A stretch of DNA of 64,000 nucleotides from Chryseobacterium sp. KLBC 52. Lineage in GTDB: Bacteria > Bacteroidota > Bacteroidia > Flavobacteriales > Weeksellaceae. The notes below the pieces were generated by a model that had not been told where the DNA came from, made no database searches, and saw only the letters and a program-made list of their open reading frames with translations. The position numbers and the translations under genes were made by a program. The stretch's first letter is position 1. Each line of letters opens with the position of its first letter. The stretch covers positions 124,001 to 188,000 of the forward strand of contig NZ_QDFZ01000003.1 of the NCBI RefSeq assembly GCF_003347605.1, read 5' to 3'. Below, in pieces: positions 53,692 through 62,803 of the stretch.

Positions 53692-54788
53692 TGAGGAAAA
53701 AAATTATTACTTCTGCTTTTAGTAATCTGTATACTGACCAACGGATAGAGAAGGTGTGCAAAACCCTTTTTGATAACGGATATTCCATAGAATTGATCGG
53801 TAACGACTGGGAAGGAAATGAAAAAATGGAGCGTCCTTATCCCTTTTCCAGAATAGGATTGAAGTCTAAAAGTTTAAAGACCGCTTATTTTGAGTTCAAC
53901 TGGAAATTATACCAAGAGCTGAAGAAAAAAGCGGACAAAGATACGATCCTTCATGCCAATGACATCGATGCACTTCTGCCAAATTATCTCATTGCCAGAA
54001 AACTGAACATTCCGTTAGTCTTTGACAGCCATGAAATTTTCACGGAAATGCCATCGGTTCAGAACAGATTTTCTCAGAAATTCTGGAGAGTGCTGGAAAG
54101 AAAGCTGGTCCCTCATATGGAACTGATGATGACCGAAAGTGAAAGCTATGCTGAATGGTTTCATGAACAATATAATGTTAATCCGGTAGTGGTTAGAAAT
54201 ATTCCGAGAAAAATTCTTTCTGCACCGGAAATTCCTGAAAATCATCCTAAAATTATTTTGTATCAGGGAGCAATCAATCAATCCAGAGGAATAGAAAAGA
54301 TGATTGTTGCCATGCATCATATTAAAGATGCTGTCCTGAAAATTGCAGGGGATGGTCCGAAGAAAAAAGAATATGAGGAACTTGTTATTCAGGAAAAGCT
54401 TCAGGATAAAGTATTTTTCCTGGGTAAACTGAAGCCGGAAAACCTCAGGGAAATAACCAAAACTGCTGATGCAGGATTCAGTCTTGAAGAAAATAATGGG
54501 GTAAGCTACTATTATTCGCTTCCTAATAAAGTTTGTGACTATATCCAATCGAGAGTACCACTTGTCATGATTAATTTCCCGGAGATGCAAAGGATAAAAA
54601 ATCAGTTTGATGTAGGAGAAATTATTCCAGATCATCAGCCTGAAACCATTGAGAAAGCAGTCAATCTTATTCTTCAGCGAGGAAGACAGCATTACCAAAG
54701 CGAATTAAATAAGGCAGCAGACGTATTTTGCTGGGAGAATGAAGAGACGAAAATCCTTCAACTTTTTGAAAAAGCATCCTGTAAATAA
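53691..54788 (+). CDS. Glycosyltransferase family 4-like protein
   Basis: A 365-residue GT-B glycosyltransferase. N-terminal Rossmann domain with FDSHEIFTEMPS (about 112-123); C-terminal donor-binding domain with IILYQGAINQSRGIEKMI, LKIAGDGPKKKEYEEL and ADAGFSLEENNGVSYYYSLPNKVCDYIQ, which carries the conserved Glu region. Acceptor and donor unknown. ATG 53691 is preferred: the ORF extends to 53616, but the added 25 residues run out of frame through the YgjV gene. It is in the same operon. Confidence 0.9.
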   Translation: MRKKIITSAFSNLYTDQRIEKVCKTLFDNGYSIELIGNDWEGNEKMERPYPFSRIGLKSKSLKTAYFEFNWKLYQELKKKADKDTILHANDIDALLPNYLIARKLNIPLVFDSHEIFTEMPSVQNRFSQKFWRVLERKLVPHMELMMTESESYAEWFHEQYNVNPVVVRNIPRKILSAPEIPENHPKIILYQGAINQSRGIEKMIVAMHHIKDAVLKIAGDGPKKKEYEELVIQEKLQDKVFFLGKLKPENLREITKTADAGFSLEENNGVSYYYSLPNKVCDYIQSRVPLVMINFPEMQRIKNQFDVGEIIPDHQPETIEKAVNLILQRGRQHYQSELNKAADVFCWENEETKILQLFEKASCK

Positions 54789-54804
54789 TTTTTACAAAAT
54801 TGGT

Positions 54805-54812
54805 TATCTTTG
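54805..54812 (+). promoter_or_regulatory. Candidate -7 box of sufE
   Basis: TATCTTTG (TAnnTTTG), 21 bp before the sufE ATG at 54833, so sufE may have its own start in addition to read-through. Confidence 0.55.
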
Positions 54813-54832
54813 CAAAAGAAATTTGATTTAAA

Positions 54833-55252
54833 ATGACCATTAAAGAAAAACAGCAGGAAATAATAGATGAATTCGCTTTTCTTGAAGATTGGGAGCAAAA
54901 GTATGAGTACATCATTGATCTTGGAAAAGAGCTGAAAGGCTTGGCTGAAGATAAGAAAACAGAAGAAAATCTGATTAAAGGCTGCCAGAGCAAAGTTTGG
55001 ATTGATGCTGAATTTAAAGATGGGAAGCTTTTCTTTAATGCAGATTCTGACGGTATTCTACCCAAAGGGATCGTTTCTCTTTTAGTAAGTATTTACAGTG
55101 GACATTCCACTCAGGAAATCCTGGATTCTGATTTTGATTTTATCGGAGAAATAGGACTACAGGAATTTCTTTCACCTTCCAGAGCTAACGGGCTTATGGC
55201 GATGACCAAGCAGATCAAGTTTTATGCAGTTGCTTACCAACTGAAATCATAA
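54833..55252 (+). CDS. sufE: Cysteine desulfuration protein SufE
   Basis: A 139-residue sulfur acceptor that takes persulfide sulfur from SufS for Fe-S cluster assembly. The active Cys is in LIKGCQSKVWIDA (about residue 49), with the family segments FEDWEQKYEYII-like at the N-terminus (LEDWEQKYEYIIDLGK) and LSPSRANGLMAM at the C-terminus. Length is standard. It lies 44 bp after the glycosyltransferase gene; the GT9 gene follows after 2 bp. Confidence 0.95.
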   Translation: MTIKEKQQEIIDEFAFLEDWEQKYEYIIDLGKELKGLAEDKKTEENLIKGCQSKVWIDAEFKDGKLFFNADSDGILPKGIVSLLVSIYSGHSTQEILDSDFDFIGEIGLQEFLSPSRANGLMAMTKQIKFYAVAYQLKS

Positions 55253-55254
55253 CC

Positions 55255-56226
55255 GTGACCAGAATTTTAGCATATCGTTTTTCCGCATTCGGAGATGTTG
55301 CGATGACTGTACCTGTTTTCAGAGAATTTCTGGAGCAGAACCCCGGTGTGGAAATTATTATGGTCTCCAGGAAAAATTTTGAGGCTTTGTTTGCTGGAAT
55401 TTCCAATGTAACTTTTAAGGGAATTGATCTGGATGACTACAAAGGTCTTTTCGGATTGAGAAAACTGAGTAACGAACTGATCCGGGAATTTAATCCGGAT
55501 TGTATTGCCAACCTCCATGATGTAATCCGAACCAAGGTTTTAGACAGAATATATAGAAGAAAAGGGCTTAAAGTTTTTAAAATTAATAAAGGCAAAGAAG
55601 AAAAAGAACATCTTACGGATATCTGGAATCTGGAAAAGGTACAGCTGAAAAAAACAGTGGAACGTTATGCTGATGTCTTTCGTGAAATGGGATTCAAAGT
55701 TGAACTTTCTCATCAATTAAGACCGGTTTCAGAACAAAAATCAGGAATTGGGTTTGCTCCTTTTGCCCAGCATAAAGGAAAAATGCTTCCTTTGGAGAAA
55801 TCCTATGAACTGGTAAGGATTCTGGCTCAGAAACATACAGTATATTTCTTTGGAGGAGGAAAAAAAGAAACGGAAACCCTTGAAAAGTGGGCAGAAGAGA
55901 TTCCTAATACAAAAAACCTTGCCGGAACATTAAACCTTACAGAAGAACTCAGTCATATTGCCGGGCTGGAACTGATGATATCCATGGATTCTGCCAATAT
56001 GCACCTTGCAAGTCTTGTAGGAACACGATGTGTTTCTATTTGGGGAGCTACTCATCCATATGCAGGATTTTTAGGATTCGGGCAGAGTGAAGAAGATGTT
56101 GTTCAGGTAAAAGACCTGAGCTGCAGGCCGTGTTCGGTTTTTGGAGATAAAGAATGTTACAGAGGCGACTGGGCATGTCTTGAAGAATTTAATATTCAAG
56201 GCGTGATAGACAGGGTTAATTTTTAA
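55255..56226 (+). CDS. Glycosyltransferase family 9 (heptosyltransferase-like)
   Basis: A 323-residue GT9 protein as used in lipopolysaccharide core assembly. N-terminal ILAYRFSAFGDVAMTVPVFREF (about 3-24) is the typical LIxRxxxxGDxxxxxPxxxxL; IGFAPFAQHKGKMLPLE and then LMISMDSANMHLASLVG, CVSIWGATHPYAGF (donor site) follow. Start GTG at 55255, 2 bp after sufE. Its 3' end overlaps the 3' end of the convergent glycosyltransferase gene by 11 bp. Confidence 0.92.
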   Translation: MTRILAYRFSAFGDVAMTVPVFREFLEQNPGVEIIMVSRKNFEALFAGISNVTFKGIDLDDYKGLFGLRKLSNELIREFNPDCIANLHDVIRTKVLDRIYRRKGLKVFKINKGKEEKEHLTDIWNLEKVQLKKTVERYADVFREMGFKVELSHQLRPVSEQKSGIGFAPFAQHKGKMLPLEKSYELVRILAQKHTVYFFGGGKKETETLEKWAEEIPNTKNLAGTLNLTEELSHIAGLELMISMDSANMHLASLVGTRCVSIWGATHPYAGFLGFGQSEEDVVQVKDLSCRPCSVFGDKECYRGDWACLEEFNIQGVIDRVNF

Positions 56227-57337
56227 AAATAATCTTGACCATCTCATTAGCTTTAGCTTTATCAGAGTGGGTTTTTTCTAAAATTTCCTTTCTCTTTTCA
56301 GTATCATGATACTCTTTTTCAGCTGAGGTTACAATGTGTTGGCGAATTTCATTCATATCGGACCCAAACAGGCATACACTCTTCAAAACACGATCATCTG
56401 TGATATTTTCGTTGATAATGACAAAACGGCTGTTGTAAAGCGTATTAAACAGCTTCACCTTGGTTCCGGAATTCTGGTAAGAAATCAAAATATTGCCATG
56501 GGCATCTTCCAGAAGGCTATAAAGATTTTCTGTGGTTTGAATAGGAGTGAGGCTGATATTTTCAACTTCTGAAATTTTCCTTTTCATGTCTTCACTGGCA
56601 CGATCGGAGGCTACAACCAGTTGATATTGCGGAAGCGTTTTAAATAAACCGATAGTCTCATTTAATGCTCTTTTATTGTCTGCAGTGCTGAGGTCTCCAT
56701 GAAAAAGAAAATACTTTCCATTGGTGTCCAATTCCTTTACCGATTCATTACCGTGAAAGATATGTATCAGGTGTGCATTTTCCGAATAGGTTTCTACTTC
56801 ACTATATTCCTTTTCAGACAGACAGAATACAGCTTCAAATTTCTTTAAAAGTTTTTTCTGATATCCGGAATACTTTAAAGATTCAATTTTATAGATGATC
56901 TTTTTAAATAGGTTCTTCTCAGACACAGAGAGACCTTTATAATACTCTGATTCGTTATTATGATAACGGAGGTAGAGTTTGTGGTCATTCTCTCTCAAAA
57001 ACCGTATAATTTGGGTGGTTTGTAAGCCTTCGAACAATATGGGAGCTTTGTCCTTCTCCAGATTTTTAAGCAGGCCTTCAGAATCTCTGATAGCAGCAGC
57101 AAAAGGTGTTGCTGAGAAATAGAGGAGTGGATTCTTTTTCTTTTGATAAAAAAATACATTTTCCGTAATCTCTTTGACTTCCGGATCTATCTTATGAGGG
57201 ATTTGATCTACAAAACAGTGCAGGTGAATTTTTATTCCAAGATCAGATAAGGCCTTGATTTTATAGTACACATCAATAATCCCACCGTAAGAAGGAGGAT
57301 AAGGATAATTGAATGATATGATGTGGAGCTGCTTCAC
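56216..57337 (-). CDS. Glycosyltransferase (GT-B, family 1/4-like)
   Basis: A 373-residue GT-B protein: HIISFNYPYPPSYGGIIDVYYKI at the N-terminus with the Gly-rich donor-side loop, the Rossmann segments KYFLFHGDLSTADNKRALNE and YQLVVASDRAS, and LFNTLYNSRFVIINENI near the end, where the usual E-x7-E site would be (NSGTKVKLFN). I chose GTG at 57337 (VKQLHIIS, read as Met); the longer frame begins with TTG at 57352. Acceptor unknown; the nearby GT9 gene suggests surface-polysaccharide work. Confidence 0.82.
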   Translation of the reverse strand: MKQLHIISFNYPYPPSYGGIIDVYYKIKALSDLGIKIHLHCFVDQIPHKIDPEVKEITENVFFYQKKKNPLLYFSATPFAAAIRDSEGLLKNLEKDKAPILFEGLQTTQIIRFLRENDHKLYLRYHNNESEYYKGLSVSEKNLFKKIIYKIESLKYSGYQKKLLKKFEAVFCLSEKEYSEVETYSENAHLIHIFHGNESVKELDTNGKYFLFHGDLSTADNKRALNETIGLFKTLPQYQLVVASDRASEDMKRKISEVENISLTPIQTTENLYSLLEDAHGNILISYQNSGTKVKLFNTLYNSRFVIINENITDDRVLKSVCLFGSDMNEIRQHIVTSAEKEYHDTEKRKEILEKTHSDKAKANEMVKIIFKN

Positions 57338-57422
57338 GCCTGGCGAATTCAATTGCAGGCAAAGGTATATAAATATTAGGAAAAGTGGAGGAGAGGCTTT
57401 ATAAATTGCTTAGGGGTAAAAT

Positions 57423-57455
57423 AAAAAAATCTCCCAGAAATCTGAGAGATTTTTT
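57423..57455 (-). terminator. Terminator of the tRNA-Val pair
   Basis: Ten-bp outer stem AAAAAATCTC/GAGATTTTTT with a smaller inner stem; T-run on the minus strand. It lies just below the second tRNA. Confidence 0.75.
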
Positions 57456-57456
57456 G

Positions 57457-57531
57457 TGGGTCCTGAGGGATTCGAACCCCCGACCCTCTGGGTGTAAACC
57501 AGATGCTCTGAACCAACTGAGCTAAGAACCC
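57457..57531 (-). tRNA. tRNA-Val (TAC), copy 2
   Basis: A 75-nt cloverleaf on the minus strand. Acceptor GGGTTCT/AGGACCC, D-loop with AGCTCAGTTGG, anticodon loop TTTACAC (anticodon TAC, reads GUA and relatives), T-arm GGTTCGAATCC. CCA is not encoded. Identical to the copy at 57565-57639. Confidence 0.97.
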
Positions 57532-57564
57532 GAATTTTTTTGAAAGGTTTCGTTTCCTTTTCTG

Positions 57565-57639
57565 TGGGTCCTGAGGGATTCGAACCCCCGACCCTCTGGG
57601 TGTAAACCAGATGCTCTGAACCAACTGAGCTAAGAACCC
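57565..57639 (-). tRNA. tRNA-Val (TAC), copy 1
   Basis: Identical 75-nt sequence to the neighbouring copy, 33 bp upstream in the direction of transcription. Probably cotranscribed. Confidence 0.97.
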
Positions 57640-57681
57640 TCTAGACTTGTTCTCTTGTTTAGAGTGGTGCAAATATACGAC

Positions 57682-58926
57682 TTATTCTTTAATCTCCAAA
57701 TTTTTTTCCAAAAAATCTCCCACTACAAAGTTGCTTCCGCCGATAAAAATCATTTCTTCATTTGTACATCGTTCTTTTGCAGAGAGATACGCTTCCTGAA
57801 CGGAATCAAAAATTTTATAAAAAATTTTCGCCTCCTGAAGCAGATTTTCGTAATCTTCCGGATGTCTTCCCCTATTGATGGATGGTTTTGCAAAATAAAA
57901 CTCAGAATTTTCAGGAAGTAATTTCATCACATCATCTATTTTTTTATCGTTCACAAACCCCAAAATAACATGCTTGTGTCTGTTAATTGAATTTAATTGT
58001 GAAAAAACATACTCTAAACCTGCCTGATTGTGTCCCGTATCACAAATCGTAAGCGGATGTTGTGAAAACTCGAACCAGCGGCCAATAAATCCTGTATTCT
58101 GATGAACATGAAGCAATCCGTTTTCAATATCTTCATCAGAAATAGGTACTCCAAGTTTTTTTAATTCTTCTACCGCAGCTAAGACCACTCTGATATTCTT
58201 TTTCTGGTAATTTCCTTTCAGATCAGATTCAAGGTTGGTATTTATAAGAGTTGCATCTATAAACGGAGCATTTTCTTTCGTTGCTTTCTCCTGAATGATA
58301 TTTCTAACGGCTTCGTTCTCATCACCGGAAATAATCGGGATATTGCCTTTAATTATTCCGGCTTTCTCAGTGGCAATTTCTTCAATGGTATCTCCAAGAA
58401 TATTCTGATGATCCAGCTGAACATTGGTAATTGCCGAAATCAATGGTTTGATAATATTCGTGGAATCCAGTCTCCCTCCCAATCCCACTTCAATAATGGC
58501 AAAATCTACCTGCTGCTGATAAAAATATTCAAAAGCCATGATGGTGGTAAATTCGAAGAATGAAGGCCGGATATCTTCCGGAATCGTTTTCAGTTTTTGA
58601 ATAAAATCAAAGACAAATTCTTTATTACAGTTTTTTCCATTCACCTTTATTCGCTCTGTGAAGTCGATAAGGTGTGGAGAATTGTATAATCCGGTTTTAT
58701 AACCAGCCTCCTGAAGAACTGATGCCAGCATATTGCTTGAAGAACCTTTTCCATTGGTGCCGCCAATATGAATACACTTTATTTTATCCTGAGGATTTCC
58801 AAAGAAAGCACAAAGCTTTGTTATATTATCAAGTCCAGGTTTATAAGCCTTCTGTCCATCTATCTGATAGTTGGGCATCTGTACGAAAAGCCAGTCGATA
58901 GCTTCCTGATATTGTTCATTTGTCAT
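57682..58926 (-). CDS. folC: Bifunctional dihydrofolate synthase/folylpolyglutamate synthase
   Basis: A 414-residue Mur-ligase-family enzyme that adds glutamate to dihydropteroate and to folates. Signatures: GGTNGKGSSSNMLASVL (P-loop, about 54-70), SPHLIDFTERIKVNG, EVGLGGRLDSTNI and TNVQLDHQNILGDTIEEIATEKAGIIK. The C-terminal domain has ICDTGHNQAG. Length is normal. ATG at 58926. It faces away from the tolC-like gene. Confidence 0.96.
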   Translation of the reverse strand: MTNEQYQEAIDWLFVQMPNYQIDGQKAYKPGLDNITKLCAFFGNPQDKIKCIHIGGTNGKGSSSNMLASVLQEAGYKTGLYNSPHLIDFTERIKVNGKNCNKEFVFDFIQKLKTIPEDIRPSFFEFTTIMAFEYFYQQQVDFAIIEVGLGGRLDSTNIIKPLISAITNVQLDHQNILGDTIEEIATEKAGIIKGNIPIISGDENEAVRNIIQEKATKENAPFIDATLINTNLESDLKGNYQKKNIRVVLAAVEELKKLGVPISDEDIENGLLHVHQNTGFIGRWFEFSQHPLTICDTGHNQAGLEYVFSQLNSINRHKHVILGFVNDKKIDDVMKLLPENSEFYFAKPSINRGRHPEDYENLLQEAKIFYKIFDSVQEAYLSAKERCTNEEMIFIGGSNFVVGDFLEKNLEIKE

Positions 58927-59108
58927 GGTGCAAAATTCCCAAAAGTTTTTTTAAAATAAAATATAATTTTTCAATCTGTAACTTTTTTATATTTAATTCG
59001 TCTAATATTGAAAAATCTTAATATGAAATCGCTGTGATTTACATGGTATAGTACTCATGAAGATAACACGATTCCATATGACCATTAAAAACAAATAAAC
59101 ATATACAT

Positions 59109-60431
59109 ATGAAAAAAGTTTGGATCATCGTTTTTGGATTAGGTTATCTGGGTTTAAGCGCTCAGAAAAAATGGTCCTTAAAAGAATGTGTAAGCTATGC
59201 AGTGGAGCATAATCTTCAGGTTATCCAAAATCAGTATAACAAACAAAACCAGGAATATAATCTTAAAGCAGCCCAAAAAGAATATTTACCATCTGTATCG
59301 GGGAGTATGACGAATGGGGTGAGTTTCGGGCAAGGGTCATTAGGAGCGGGAAGTTTTAGAAACGATAGATTCAATAACAGTGTTGGCCTGGGAGCCGATA
59401 TTTTGCTCTATAATAATGGAAGATTAGAGAAAAATGTACGAAAAGCCCAGTTTGATGTAGAAGCAAGCCAATATGACATTGAAACCATTAAAAATGACAT
59501 CTCTCTTCAGATTGCTCAACAATATCTGACTGCCTTGTTGAATAAGGAGATCGTTAAAATCTCTCAGAGTGCTGTGGATAATGCCCAGAAACAGTTTGAC
59601 AGAGCTAAGATCACAACTCAGGTTGGAACAACTGCCCAGACTGTTTTAGCTGAGGCTGAAGCTGCGCTGGCAAGAGAGAAACAAAACCTTAAAACGGCAG
59701 AAGTAAATGTTGGACGTGCTTTATTTGCCATCGCTCAGCTATTACAGCTTTCCGATTATAAAGGTTTCGACGTGGAAGATGTAAATGTTCCGGAAAAACT
59801 TGACTTACAGCTTAATACTGTAGATGAAGTGCTTACAACGGCCTATGAGATACAACCGCAGATCAAAGCAGCCGAAAGCAGGATAAGATCTGCCGAAGCA
59901 CAAACTGAAGTAACCAAAACAGCATTCTGGCCTACATTAACAGCTAGTGCTGGTCTTAACACTTTCTATAACAGACAGTTTGATCCTATGCCAGGTACTG
60001 TGCAGGGAAATTTTTTTGAACAATATAAAGACCAGTTCGGACAAAACGTAGGGCTATCACTGAATATTCCTATCTTTAATAAAGGGAAAACAAAACTTCA
60101 GGTAGAACAGTCTAAGGTAAATGAGAGTATAGCCAAAATTACGTTAGAACAACAAAAACAGACCGTAAGACAAAACGTACAGAAAGCTCAGTTTGATGCT
60201 GATGCCAATTATGAAACCTATCTGTCTGCCGTAGAAGCAGAAAAAAGTTCGAAACTGGCTCTTGATTTTGCAGATAAAAGTTATGCTGCCGGAAGAACAA
60301 CTATATATGACGTCAATGTGGCGAGAAATAATTATGCAAATGCACAGGGATCAGTAGCGCAGGCAAAATATAATTATCTTTTTAGTCTTAAACTATTGAA
60401 TTTCTATGCAGGAATTCCATTAAGTTTGTAA
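59109..60431 (+). CDS. TolC family outer-membrane efflux protein
   Basis: A 440-residue OEP-family protein: signal peptide 1-18 (LGLSAQ), then two long alpha-helical hairpin repeats (about 20-215 and 225-440) with heptad-like QNQYNKQNQEYNLKAAQKEYLPS and ARNNYANAQGSVAQAKYNYLFSLKLLNFYAGIPLSL at the end. Known role: trimeric outer-membrane channel for efflux pumps or type I secretion. The other parts of a pump are not next to it; the gene starts a plus-strand row with the SprT-like gene 1 bp after its stop. Confidence 0.94.
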   Translation: MKKVWIIVFGLGYLGLSAQKKWSLKECVSYAVEHNLQVIQNQYNKQNQEYNLKAAQKEYLPSVSGSMTNGVSFGQGSLGAGSFRNDRFNNSVGLGADILLYNNGRLEKNVRKAQFDVEASQYDIETIKNDISLQIAQQYLTALLNKEIVKISQSAVDNAQKQFDRAKITTQVGTTAQTVLAEAEAALAREKQNLKTAEVNVGRALFAIAQLLQLSDYKGFDVEDVNVPEKLDLQLNTVDEVLTTAYEIQPQIKAAESRIRSAEAQTEVTKTAFWPTLTASAGLNTFYNRQFDPMPGTVQGNFFEQYKDQFGQNVGLSLNIPIFNKGKTKLQVEQSKVNESIAKITLEQQKQTVRQNVQKAQFDADANYETYLSAVEAEKSSKLALDFADKSYAAGRTTIYDVNVARNNYANAQGSVAQAKYNYLFSLKLLNFYAGIPLSL

Positions 60432-60432
60432 A

Positions 60433-61023
60433 ATGCCAATTCAATCATTAGAAAAATACTTACCTCAAAATACACTTAAATATTTAAGAATCTGGTTTGC
60501 AGATTACTATATACATATAAAGGTTACAAGAAACAGAAATTCAAAACTGGGAGATTACAGAAAACTTCCGGACAATTCTCATGAAATTACGGTAAATTCT
60601 ACCCTTACCCCGCAGCTTTTTTTCTTTGTACTGACTCATGAGCTTGCCCACCTGATTGCTTTCGAAAAATATGGACGAAGAATCTCACCCCACGGCAACG
60701 AATGGAAAGAAACTTTCAGAAATATGCTCCTGGAAAGTCTTGAAATTTATGATGAAGAACTCAAACCTATCATCATCAAATTTTCAAAATCACCCAAAGC
60801 CAATTTCATGGCAAGCCCCGATCTGGTAAGATATTTCCATACTGAGAAACAGGATGATACTCTTCAATTTATCGAGGAACTTAAAAAGGGAGAATTTTTT
60901 ATGTACCGCAACGAAAAGTATTTATTAGAAGGTCTGGTTAAAAAAAACTATCTTTGTAAGAACCTGGCTACTGGAAGGAAGTATTCTTTCAAGCCTTTAG
61001 CGAGGGTAGAAAAATGTAGCTAA
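60433..61023 (+). CDS. SprT-like zinc protease-domain protein
   Basis: A 196-residue protein. HELAHL (about 69-74) is the HExxH zinc/catalytic motif and His87 in SPHGNEW is the third ligand, as in SprT. C-terminal half is small and basic with a Cys-containing segment (NYLCKNLATGRKYSFKP). Bacterial SprT-like proteins are poorly understood; the eukaryotic relatives cut DNA-protein crosslinks. ATG 60433 lies 1 bp after the tolC-like stop. Confidence 0.9.
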   Translation: MPIQSLEKYLPQNTLKYLRIWFADYYIHIKVTRNRNSKLGDYRKLPDNSHEITVNSTLTPQLFFFVLTHELAHLIAFEKYGRRISPHGNEWKETFRNMLLESLEIYDEELKPIIIKFSKSPKANFMASPDLVRYFHTEKQDDTLQFIEELKKGEFFMYRNEKYLLEGLVKKNYLCKNLATGRKYSFKPLARVEKCS

Positions 61024-61025
61024 GA

Positions 61026-62108
61026 ATGTCAAAATCAGATAGATATTGCGTTATTATGGCGGGAGGAATCGGAAGCCGGTTCTGGCCTATGAGCACGCAG
61101 AAATTTCCAAAACAGTTTCAGGATATTTTAGGAACCGGGCGTACGATGATTCAGCAAACCTATGACCGAATCAGCAAGGTAATTCCTAAAGAACAGATAT
61201 TCGTGATTACGAATAAAGAGTATGTTCCTGTTTCCCATCAGCAGCTTCCGGAAATTCCTGAAGAGAATATTGTGGGCGAGCCGTTGATGAAGAATACAGC
61301 CGCTTGTAATCTGTATATGGCTAACAAAATTGCTGAGATTAATCCGGATGCAACCATGATTGTATTGCCGGCAGATCATCTGATCCTTAAAGAGGACGTA
61401 TTTCTGGAAAAAGTGGAGCTGGCATTTGAGGTAGCTTCACAGCATGATTATCTGGTAACACTAGGAATAACGCCCACAAGACCTGATACAGGGTATGGCT
61501 ATATTCAGTTTGTAGAAAAAAAAGGATCTGAATATTTTAAAGTAAAAACATTCACAGAAAAACCTATCCTTGAAATTGCCCAAAGCTTTTTGGAAAGTGG
61601 CGATTTCCTTTGGAATGCAGGAATTTTTGTATGGAATGTGAAAAGTATTCACCATGCTTTTGATCTCTATCTTCCTGAGATGATGCAGCATTTTATGGCT
61701 TGTGAGTACAATTCAGAAAAAGAAAACAGCTGTATTGAAACCATTTATCCGAAGGTTCAGAAAATCTCTATTGATAACGGGATTTTAGAAAAAGCAAAGA
61801 ATGTTTATGTGATTCCTTCAGATTTAGGATGGAGTGATCTTGGTACATGGACTTCCGTTTATGAAAATACAGAAAAAGATAAAGACGGGAACGCTGTAAA
61901 ACTGAAACATTTACTTTCTTATAATTCAAAAGGAAATATCATCCGTTTAAAGAATAATAATAAAGCAGTGATCATTGATGGCCTTGAAAACTACATAGTT
62001 GTAGATACAGATAAAGCGCTTCTTATCTGCCCGAGGGATAACGATCAGCTCATTAAAGATTATGTTCTTGACTTAAAAAACTTTAAGAAGGGCGAGAAGT
62101 TTATGTAA
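61026..62108 (+). CDS. manC: Mannose-1-phosphate guanylyltransferase
   Basis: A 360-residue nucleotidyltransferase making GDP-mannose from mannose-1-P and GTP. N-terminal IMAGGIGSRFWPMSTQKFPKQF (about 10-31) holds the pyrophosphorylase signature; TYDRISKVIPKE, ADHLILKEDVF, KTFTEKP and WNAGIFVWN are all in place. It has no C-terminal isomerase domain, so it is the single-function form. GDP-mannose feeds surface polysaccharide and glycoprotein synthesis, in line with the glycosyltransferases at 53.7-57.3 kb. ATG at 61026, 2 bp after the SprT-like gene. Confidence 0.95.
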   Translation: MSKSDRYCVIMAGGIGSRFWPMSTQKFPKQFQDILGTGRTMIQQTYDRISKVIPKEQIFVITNKEYVPVSHQQLPEIPEENIVGEPLMKNTAACNLYMANKIAEINPDATMIVLPADHLILKEDVFLEKVELAFEVASQHDYLVTLGITPTRPDTGYGYIQFVEKKGSEYFKVKTFTEKPILEIAQSFLESGDFLWNAGIFVWNVKSIHHAFDLYLPEMMQHFMACEYNSEKENSCIETIYPKVQKISIDNGILEKAKNVYVIPSDLGWSDLGTWTSVYENTEKDKDGNAVKLKHLLSYNSKGNIIRLKNNNKAVIIDGLENYIVVDTDKALLICPRDNDQLIKDYVLDLKNFKKGEKFM

Positions 62109-62140
62109 TATTTGGTATATTTTCTGCTGATTTTTAAATT

Positions 62141-62803
62141 ATGATTAAAACTGCAACCCGATTTACAATTCTTACATTTTTACTTTTGGGAGTCTTAGGA
62201 TTTGCTCAGGAGAAGAAAAAGTTTTCAAGTATTCCTGCTGTTTTGCAGCAGATCAGCCCCGGTAATAAGGTAGATTCATGGGTGTTGGTATACAACAGCT
62301 ATGGGAAAGGTCAGGAAATAAAGATTTCGGGTAAGGTAAATTATACTCCTCAATTCTCAGGATTCAATCTTTTCCCTAGTGAAGACAGCTTTTATTATAT
62401 CGCTTATTCGGAAGGAGGTAAAGTAAATTACGTTACGGATGTTGAAGGACTGAAGAAGTTTGTAGACAGAATTGATAATGCTCAGGAAGCCGCTATTGTA
62501 TTAGCCGCTGACGGATATATGGTCGATGAGGAGTTTAAGGACCTTGCAGGTAATTATCATGAAGATAAGTTGAATTACTATCTGGACCTTGGAAAACTCA
62601 CCTCAAAGGAATGTCCATACCAGAAAACACATTATACAGTCACCGTAAATAAATCTACAGGTGCTGTAAGTAATGTAAAAGACAATGGAACTTATATTGA
62701 GCTTTACAATAAAAAATGTGCTAATAACCCGAGATTGTTGAAAATCGAAAAAAAAGAAGAACCAAAGAAAGATGAGCCCAAAAAAACACCCAAGCGCAGA
62801 TAA
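62141..62803 (+). CDS. Exported protein of unknown function
   Basis: A 220-residue protein with a signal peptide (1-22, LGFAQ) and a charged, Lys/Pro-rich C-terminus (KKEEPKKDEPKKTPKR). The middle has Tyr-rich beta-like segments (WVLVYNSYGKGQEIKISGKV, YYIAYSEGGKVNYV) and a C-terminal region with two Cys (SKECPYQKTHY, NKKCANNP). No family was recognised. The GNAT gene starts inside its last codons (overlap 32 bp). Confidence 0.75.
   Translation: MIKTATRFTILTFLLLGVLGFAQEKKKFSSIPAVLQQISPGNKVDSWVLVYNSYGKGQEIKISGKVNYTPQFSGFNLFPSEDSFYYIAYSEGGKVNYVTDVEGLKKFVDRIDNAQEAAIVLAADGYMVDEEFKDLAGNYHEDKLNYYLDLGKLTSKECPYQKTHYTVTVNKSTGAVSNVKDNGTYIELYNKKCANNPRLLKIEKKEEPKKDEPKKTPKRR

Noticed and set aside
57376..57672. 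A 98-residue minus-strand ORF with an internally repeated protein sequence
   Set aside because: It is the translation of the two tandem tRNA-Val genes; the repeat comes from the tRNAs.
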